Positions 59,280 to 64,000 of a stretch of DNA of 64,000 bases are shown piece by piece. Source of the stretch: Martinezella tropici (lineage in GTDB: Bacteria; Pseudomonadota; Alphaproteobacteria; Rhizobiales; Rhizobiaceae); assembly GCA_000799755.1 (NCBI GenBank), contig JUHI01000007.1, positions 248,001 to 312,000 of the forward strand, read 5' to 3'. The notes under the pieces are model-generated. The model did no database searches, was not told the DNA's origin, and worked only from the letters and a program-made list of their open reading frames with translations. Position numbers and translations under genes: made by a program. The stretch's first letter is position 1. Each line of letters opens with the position of its first letter.

Positions 59280-60278
59280 TTACAGCTGGCGAACAGCCAC
59301 TTCCTCTTCGGCGGCAACCGCCAATGGATTGCGCAGCGGCAGGCCGAATTCGGCGACTTCGATCTCGAACACGTCGCCCGTCTCCGGCTTGATACCCTCG
59401 GCAAACGAGAGCGTTGCCGTGCCGAACATGTGGACATGCACATCGCCGGGAACGCGGAAGATGCCGTACTTGAAGTGGTGATATTCGAGGTTCGCGAAAG
59501 TATGCGACATGTTCGCCTCTCCCGACAGGAACGGCTTTTCGAAGATCACCTTGTCGCCGCGCTTGATGCGGGACGTGCCGCGAATATCATCAGGCGCCGC
59601 GCCGATACGGATCTCAGGACCGAAGCTTGCCGGGCGCAGCTTGGAATGGGCGAGATAGAGATAGTTGATCCGCTCGGTGACGTGATCAGAAAATTCGTTC
59701 GACAGCGCAAAGCCGATGCGGAATGGCGTGCCGTCCTTGGCAATCACATAGATGCCGGCCATCTCAGGCTCTTCGCCGCCATCAAGCGCGAAGGACGGAG
59801 ACACAAGCGCGGCACCGGGGGCAGCAGCGCCATAGCCGTTGCCCTTGTAGAACCACTCGGGCTGAACACCCTTCTCGCCCGCCTTCGGCTTGCCGCCCTC
59901 GATGCCCATCTTGAACATCTTCATGGAGTCGGTCAGCGTCTCCTCAGCGGCTTCCGTCGTCTTCTTGTGCATGGAATCGCGCGTGGCGGCTGAGCCGAGA
60001 TGCGTGAGGCCCGTGCCGGTCAGATGCAGGTGCGCGGCGTCCGGATGCGTGATCGGCGACAGGAAGCGACCTTCGGCATGGGCCTTGTCGAGATCAACAG
60101 CTTCGCCGAGACCATGTGCCTCGATGACCGATGCGAGCGACTTGCCGCTGTCGGCGGCTTCCATCGCAAGCTTGTAGACGCTGCCGCCGTTGACGACGGC
60201 CTTGGCAGTTTCGGCAGGCCCGTTGCGGACGGCAACGACGATCTCGCCGTTCGAACCCTTGATCTGCGAGATGAGCAT
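59280..60278 (-). CDS. gguC: GguC, FAH-superfamily protein (AraD1-like)
   Basis: A 332-residue protein matching Agrobacterium GguC in operon position (after chvE, gguA and gguB). The fumarylacetoacetase-like core is seen in WFYKGNGYGAAAPGAALVSP, LDGGEEPEMAGIYVIAKDG with the metal-binding Glu residues, and GFALSNEFSDHVTERINYLYLAHSKLRPAS features. In Weimberg pathways XylX, a FAH-family 2-keto-3-deoxypentonate dehydratase, fills the step between sugar-acid dehydratase and KGSA dehydrogenase; both of these genes lie next to gguC here, so that activity is the natural prediction. Not experimentally shown for GguC as far as I know. Confidence 0.88.
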   Translation of the reverse strand: MLISQIKGSNGEIVVAVRNGPAETAKAVVNGGSVYKLAMEAADSGKSLASVIEAHGLGEAVDLDKAHAEGRFLSPITHPDAAHLHLTGTGLTHLGSAATRDSMHKKTTEAAEETLTDSMKMFKMGIEGGKPKAGEKGVQPEWFYKGNGYGAAAPGAALVSPSFALDGGEEPEMAGIYVIAKDGTPFRIGFALSNEFSDHVTERINYLYLAHSKLRPASFGPEIRIGAAPDDIRGTSRIKRGDKVIFEKPFLSGEANMSHTFANLEYHHFKYGIFRVPGDVHVHMFGTATLSFAEGIKPETGDVFEIEVAEFGLPLRNPLAVAAEEEVAVRQL

Positions 60279-60325
60279 GTCTTTTATCCTTTCCTATCGG
60301 ACAGAGAACGGATGCAGTTTACCGC

Positions 60326-60348
60326 TCCGGCTCTCAGCGAGAGCCGGA
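60326..60348 (-). other. Intercistronic hairpin, gguB / gguC
   Basis: A perfect 10-bp stem (60326-60335 with 60339-60348) with a three-base loop lies in the 118-base junction. There is no strong T-run. Confidence 0.65.
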
Positions 60349-60396
60349 CTCTGTCATGGATTTGGTTTTAAAAGCCTCGGCCGGTCGCTAAAGCGA

Positions 60397-61605
60397 TCAG
60401 CCCTTGTTCTTGTTGTAGACGTCGATGAACACGGCGGCGAGCAAGACGGCACCCTTGATCATCTTCTGGGAGTCCGTCTGATAGCCGAGGATCGACATGC
60501 CCTGGTTCAGCACGCCCATGATCAAGGCGCCGATGACTGCACCCGTCACCTTGCCGACGCCGCCGGAAGCGGACGCGCCGCCGATGAAGCAGGCCGCGAT
60601 CACGTCAAGCTCGAGACCGTCGCCGCCCTTGGCGGTTGCCGAGTTCAGGCGCGTGGCGATGATGATACCGGCGATGCTCGCCAGGATGCCCATGTTGATG
60701 AAGGTGTAGAACGTCAGGCGGCGAGTATCGATGCCCGAAAGCTTCGTCGCCTTTTCGTTGCCGCCCATGGCGTAGATACGACGACCGATCGTGGTGCGCT
60801 GGGTGGCGAAAGCGTAGAGCGCGATCAGCGCCAGCATGAGGATCAGAACGTTCGGCAGACCTCTGTAGGAAGAAATCTGGTAGCCGATAAAGATGGTCGC
60901 GGCCGCAACCACCAGATTTTGGCCGATGAAGAAGCTAAATGGCTCGACATCGATGCCGTGCTTCTCGTTCACGCTGCGGCGGCGCCATGAGAGAAAGAAC
61001 ATGACGATGGGGATGGCGACGGTCAGCAAGATCGACGTCGAATGAATACCGCCCATGTCGGCGAAATCCGGAATGAAGCCGGTGGCGACGATCTGGAATG
61101 CCGGCGGGAACGGGCCGATACTGCTGCCGTTGCCTGTCGTGTTGATGATGGCATAGGTCAGGCCGCGGAAGACCAGCATGCCCGACAGCGTCACGATGAA
61201 GGAGGGAATGCGGTGATAGGCGATGAAATAGCCATGCCAGGCACCGACCGCGGCGCCCATCAGGAGACAAATCACCGTCGCGAGCGCCAGGTTCATGTGC
61301 ATCTGCACGACGAGCACACCAGCGACCGCCCCGACGAATCCGACGACCGAACCGACGGACAGATCGATATGGCCGGCGACAATGACCAGCAGCATGCCAA
61401 GCGCCATGATGACGATGAACGAGTTCTGCAGCACGATGTTGGTCAGGTTCTGCGGCCTGAAGAGAACACCGTTCGTCAAATACTGAAACAGCAACATGAT
61501 GACGACGAGCGCGATCAACATGCCGTATTCGCGGATGTTGTTGCGGATATGGTCGCCGATGGAAACGACGTTGCTGCTTTCCGTGGCTGGGTTGGCCGAA
61601 CTCAT
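60397..61605 (-). CDS. gguB: Sugar ABC transporter permease GguB
   Basis: A 402-residue permease of the RbsC/XylH class, with about ten hydrophobic segments. LTNGVLFRPQNLTNIVLQNSFIVIMALGMLLVI is the family pattern at the N-terminus (residues about 44-76), and FIGGASASGGVGKVTGAVIGA is the conserved GG-rich loop near the C-terminus. It begins in an ATGA overlap with gguA. It imports the sugars bound by ChvE. Confidence 0.94.
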   Translation of the reverse strand: MSSANPATESSNVVSIGDHIRNNIREYGMLIALVVIMLLFQYLTNGVLFRPQNLTNIVLQNSFIVIMALGMLLVIVAGHIDLSVGSVVGFVGAVAGVLVVQMHMNLALATVICLLMGAAVGAWHGYFIAYHRIPSFIVTLSGMLVFRGLTYAIINTTGNGSSIGPFPPAFQIVATGFIPDFADMGGIHSTSILLTVAIPIVMFFLSWRRRSVNEKHGIDVEPFSFFIGQNLVVAAATIFIGYQISSYRGLPNVLILMLALIALYAFATQRTTIGRRIYAMGGNEKATKLSGIDTRRLTFYTFINMGILASIAGIIIATRLNSATAKGGDGLELDVIAACFIGGASASGGVGKVTGAVIGALIMGVLNQGMSILGYQTDSQKMIKGAVLLAAVFIDVYNKNKG

Positions 61606-63140
61606 TGATGCTTCTCCCCTGAGCGCATGATAGCGCGCATGATGCTCTCCTGGCTTGCCTCCGCCTTCGGCAGTTCAGCGACGATACGCCCTTCGTTCAT
61701 GACGTAGATGCGGTCGCAGGTGCCGAGAAGCTCGGGCATTTCCGACGAAATCATCAGAACGCCCTTTCCGTCGGCAGCAAGCTGGTTGATGATGGAATAG
61801 ATTTCGTATTTGGCGCCGACGTCGATGCCGCGCGTCGGCTCGTCGAGGATCAGCACCTCCGGGTCCGAGAACAGCCATTTCGACAGCACGACCTTCTGCT
61901 GGTTGCCGCCGGAAAGGTTGCCCGCTTCCTGGAAGACACCGGCCGAACGGATGCGGAGCTTGGCGCGATAGTTCGTCGCCACCTGTAGTTCGCGGACGTC
62001 GTCGATGACAGTCGCCCTGGAAACGCCCAGCAAATTGGCAAGCGTGGTATTGTGCAGGATGCTGTTCGACAGAACCAGACCGAGCTGCTTGCGGTCTTCC
62101 GTCACATAGGCAAGGCCGGCATCGATCGCCTTGCGCACCGTGCTGGTATCGACCGGCTTGCCGTCGAGAAAGACCTCGCCGCTGATCTTGTGACCATAGG
62201 ATTTGCCGAAGACGCTCATGGCGAATTCGGTGCGGCCCGCGCCCATCAGGCCGGCAATGCCGACCACTTCGCCCTTGCGTACATGGACGTTGATATCGTG
62301 CAGGACCTGACGATCGCGGTGCTGCTGGTGGAAGGCGTTCCAGTTCTTCACTTCGAAGATCGTTTCGCCGATCGGCACGGAGCGCGGCGGATAGCGGTCG
62401 GCGAGTTCGCGGCCGACCATGTTGCGAATGATGATGTCTTCGCTGATCTCTTCCTCGTGACAGTTCAGCGTCTTCACGGTCATGCCGTCGCGCAACACGG
62501 TGATCTCGTCGGCCACCTTGCGCACTTCGTTGAGCTTGTGCGTGATGATGATCGAGGTAATGCCCTGATTGCGGAACTCGATGAGGAGATTGAGAAGCGC
62601 GTCGGAGTCGCTTTCGTTCAGCGATGCCGTCGGCTCGTCGAGGATGAGCAGCTTGACGCTCTTCGACAGGGCCTTGGCGATCTCGACGAGCTGCTGCTTG
62701 CCGACGCCGATGTCGGTCACGAGCGTATTCGGAGATTCCTTGAGGCCAACCTTGGAAAGAAGCTGTTTGGTTCGGCTGAAGGTTTCCTGCCAATTGATCA
62801 TGCCCTTGGCGACGACTTCATTGCCCAGGAAAATGTTTTCGGCGATCGACAGAAGCGGCACGAGCGCCAGCTCCTGATGGATGATGATGATGCCGATATC
62901 CTCGGAATCCCTGATCGTCTTGAACTGACGAACCCCGCCGTCGTAGTAGATGTCGCCTTCATAGGTGCCGGCCGGATAAACGCCTGAAAGCACCTTCATC
63001 AGGGTGGATTTGCCGGCGCCGTTTTCGCCGACCAAAGCATGGATCTCGCCCTGACGGACCTTCAGATTGACATTTTCCAAGGCGTTCACACCGGGGAACG
63101 ACTTGGTGATGTTCCGCATTTCGAGAATGGTATTGTCCAT
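61602..63140 (-). CDS. gguA: Sugar ABC transporter ATP-binding protein GguA
   Basis: A 512-residue double ABC ATPase (XylG/MglA class). The first cassette has Walker A GENGAGKS, a signature-region variant (VGKQQLVEIAKAL), and Walker B LLILDEPTASL. The second has the modified Walker A GLMGAGRTE, LSGGNQQKVVLSKWL, and LILDEPTRGIDVGAKYEIY. Both halves are intact. It is homologous to Agrobacterium GguA and lies 105 bases after chvE. Confidence 0.95.
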   Translation of the reverse strand: MDNTILEMRNITKSFPGVNALENVNLKVRQGEIHALVGENGAGKSTLMKVLSGVYPAGTYEGDIYYDGGVRQFKTIRDSEDIGIIIIHQELALVPLLSIAENIFLGNEVVAKGMINWQETFSRTKQLLSKVGLKESPNTLVTDIGVGKQQLVEIAKALSKSVKLLILDEPTASLNESDSDALLNLLIEFRNQGITSIIITHKLNEVRKVADEITVLRDGMTVKTLNCHEEEISEDIIIRNMVGRELADRYPPRSVPIGETIFEVKNWNAFHQQHRDRQVLHDINVHVRKGEVVGIAGLMGAGRTEFAMSVFGKSYGHKISGEVFLDGKPVDTSTVRKAIDAGLAYVTEDRKQLGLVLSNSILHNTTLANLLGVSRATVIDDVRELQVATNYRAKLRIRSAGVFQEAGNLSGGNQQKVVLSKWLFSDPEVLILDEPTRGIDVGAKYEIYSIINQLAADGKGVLMISSEMPELLGTCDRIYVMNEGRIVAELPKAEASQESIMRAIMRSGEKHQ

Positions 63141-63202
63141 TGTCCAAATCCAACGCCGCGACTGAACATAGCAGACCGCGCGATCGTCTTAAATATGAAA
63201 GC

Positions 63203-63228
63203 CAGGGCTCGCATTTCGGCGAGCCCTG
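63203..63228 (-). other. Intercistronic hairpin, chvE / gguA
   Basis: A perfect 10-bp stem CAGGGCTCGC / GCGAGCCCTG (63203-63212 with 63219-63228) with a 6-base loop lies 17 bases after the chvE stop. A short T-rich stretch (TTTCATATTT) follows on the minus strand, so it may both stabilise chvE mRNA and attenuate transcription into gguAB. Confidence 0.7.
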
Positions 63229-63245
63229 ACCGATCTATCGAAAAA

Positions 63246-64000
63246 TTACTTCAGCTGGTCAGCCTTGTAGTAGCCGCCTTCTACGAGGATCTTCTCGTAG
63301 TTGCTCTTGTCGACTGCGACCGGGGTCAGCAGGTAGGACGGGATGACCTTGACGCCGTTGTCGTAGGTCTTGGTGTCGTTGACTTCAGGCGTCTTGCCTT
63401 CCATCAGCGCGTTGACCATGTCGACGGTGACCTTGGCGAGGTCACGGGTGTCCTTGAAGATCGTCGAGTGCTGCTCACCCGCGATGATGGACTTGACCGA
63501 CGGAATTTCGGAGTCCTGGCCGGTGACGACCGGAAGCTTCACGCCGCCGGAACCGTAGCCGACGCCCTTGAGCGCGGAGAGAATGCCGATCGACAGACCG
63601 TCATAAGGAGACAGAACGGCATCGACATGAGAGTCGGTGTAGTAAGCCGACAGCAGGTTGTCCATGCGAGCCTGGGCCGTTGCCGGGTCCCAACGCAGCG
63701 TGCCGACCTTGTCCATGCCCATCTGGCCGGACTTCACGACCAGCTTGCCGCTGTCGATGTAAGGCTTCAGGACCGACATGGCGCCGTCATAGAAGAAGAA
63801 GGCGTTGTTGTCGTCCGGGGAACCGCCGAACAGCTCGATGTTGAACGGACCCTTGCCATCCTTGAGGCCGAGAGCGTCGACGATCGAGGTTGCCTGCAGA
63901 ACGCCGACCTTGAAGTTGTCGAACGTGGCGTAGTAGTCGACGTTGCCGCTGTTGCGGATCAGACGGTCATAGGCGATAACCTTGATGCCGGCATCATGGG
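63246..64000 (-). CDS. chvE: Multiple sugar-binding periplasmic protein ChvE (partial, N-terminus beyond the window)
   Basis: 251 codons of the C-terminal part of a periplasmic sugar-binding protein; the frame is open to the window edge. FGGSPDDNNAFFFYDGAMSVL, LPVVTGQDSEIPSVKSIIAG and TKTYDNGVKVIPSYLL agree closely with Agrobacterium ChvE. ChvE binds arabinose, xylose, galactose, glucose and some sugar acids, feeds the GguAB importer, and in Agrobacterium also activates VirA/VirG. No vir genes are visible here, so a nutritional and chemotactic role is the default. Confidence 0.94.
   Translation of the reverse strand, partial: HDAGIKVIAYDRLIRNSGNVDYYATFDNFKVGVLQATSIVDALGLKDGKGPFNIELFGGSPDDNNAFFFYDGAMSVLKPYIDSGKLVVKSGQMGMDKVGTLRWDPATAQARMDNLLSAYYTDSHVDAVLSPYDGLSIGILSALKGVGYGSGGVKLPVVTGQDSEIPSVKSIIAGEQHSTIFKDTRDLAKVTVDMVNALMEGKTPEVNDTKTYDNGVKVIPSYLLTPVAVDKSNYEKILVEGGYYKADQLK

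Noticed and set aside
63246..64000. Assignment to Agrobacterium virulence because of chvE
   Set aside because: chvE-gguAB homologues occur widely in rhizobia for sugar uptake and no vir genes are in the window.
1..64000. tRNA, rRNA, insertion sequences, integrases, phage genes, CRISPR arrays
   Set aside because: None could be recognised by eye in sequence or translation; very short RNAs could still have been missed without a covariance search.

Overview
The window looks like chromosomal DNA of a fast-growing rhizobium in the Rhizobium/Agrobacterium group. The base composition is GC-rich. The gene set includes bacA, a chvE-gguA-gguB-gguC sugar operon, ohrR, bdhA, a PuuD-type urate oxidase and three copies of a mosaic palindromic intergenic repeat that resembles the RIME elements of rhizobia. 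I saw no rRNA, tRNA, IS element, prophage or CRISPR array. Genes are densely packed, and both ends of the window cut through a gene.

Layout. 1-6.5 kb: end of a peptide-type (family 5) ABC transporter operon (binding protein, two permeases, two ATPases), a 2-keto-3-deoxygluconate kinase and a GT4 glycosyltransferase. 6.5-20.5 kb: mostly housekeeping and accessory genes: an FkbM methyltransferase, ohrR, der with a TPR membrane protein, an NnrU-like protein, a secreted polysaccharide deacetylase, bacA, a PadR regulator with repeated upstream motifs, map, GNAT, and a DGPF/ECF42 sigma module followed by SRPBCC and DoxX genes. 20.7-24.2 kb: a sialyltransferase-like hypothetical, glpK and bdhA.

24.2-38.3 kb is a purine degradation region. 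xdhA-xdhB (xanthine to urate), puuD (urate to hydroxyisourate, with its own cytochrome c tail) and guaD (guanine to xanthine) lie on the plus strand. uraH, uraD, puuE and allA (hydroxyisourate to OHCU to allantoin to allantoate; ureidoglycolate to glyoxylate) lie on the minus strand. An FMN-dependent hydroxy-acid dehydrogenase, a metallophosphoesterase, a HepT-like protein lacking its histidine and a 2H-phosphoesterase-like protein lacking both HxT motifs are mixed in. xdhC and an allantoate-hydrolysing enzyme are not in the window.

38.4-51.4 kb: an FAD oxidoreductase and MnmD sharing a divergent CATG start (possibly a split MnmC), an AraC/SDR pair, a large PAS hybrid histidine kinase divergent from a non-pyrrolysine MttB homologue, a DEAD-box helicase with a long leader and possible upstream ORF, a GNAT and an EamA exporter. 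51.8-55.0 kb: a three-gene ATP-grasp / alpha-E / transglutaminase cassette whose product is experimentally obscure. 55.3 kb: a ridA promoter covered by three near-identical palindromes.

55.9-64 kb (minus strand): chvE-gguA-gguB-gguC followed by a semialdehyde dehydrogenase and an IlvD/Edd sugar-acid dehydratase. The set fits uptake of pentoses and their oxidation to 2-oxoglutarate by a Weimberg-type route, with GguC in the position of the FAH-family dehydratase. RNA hairpins sit at every non-overlapping gene junction in this operon, and a clear intrinsic terminator ends it.
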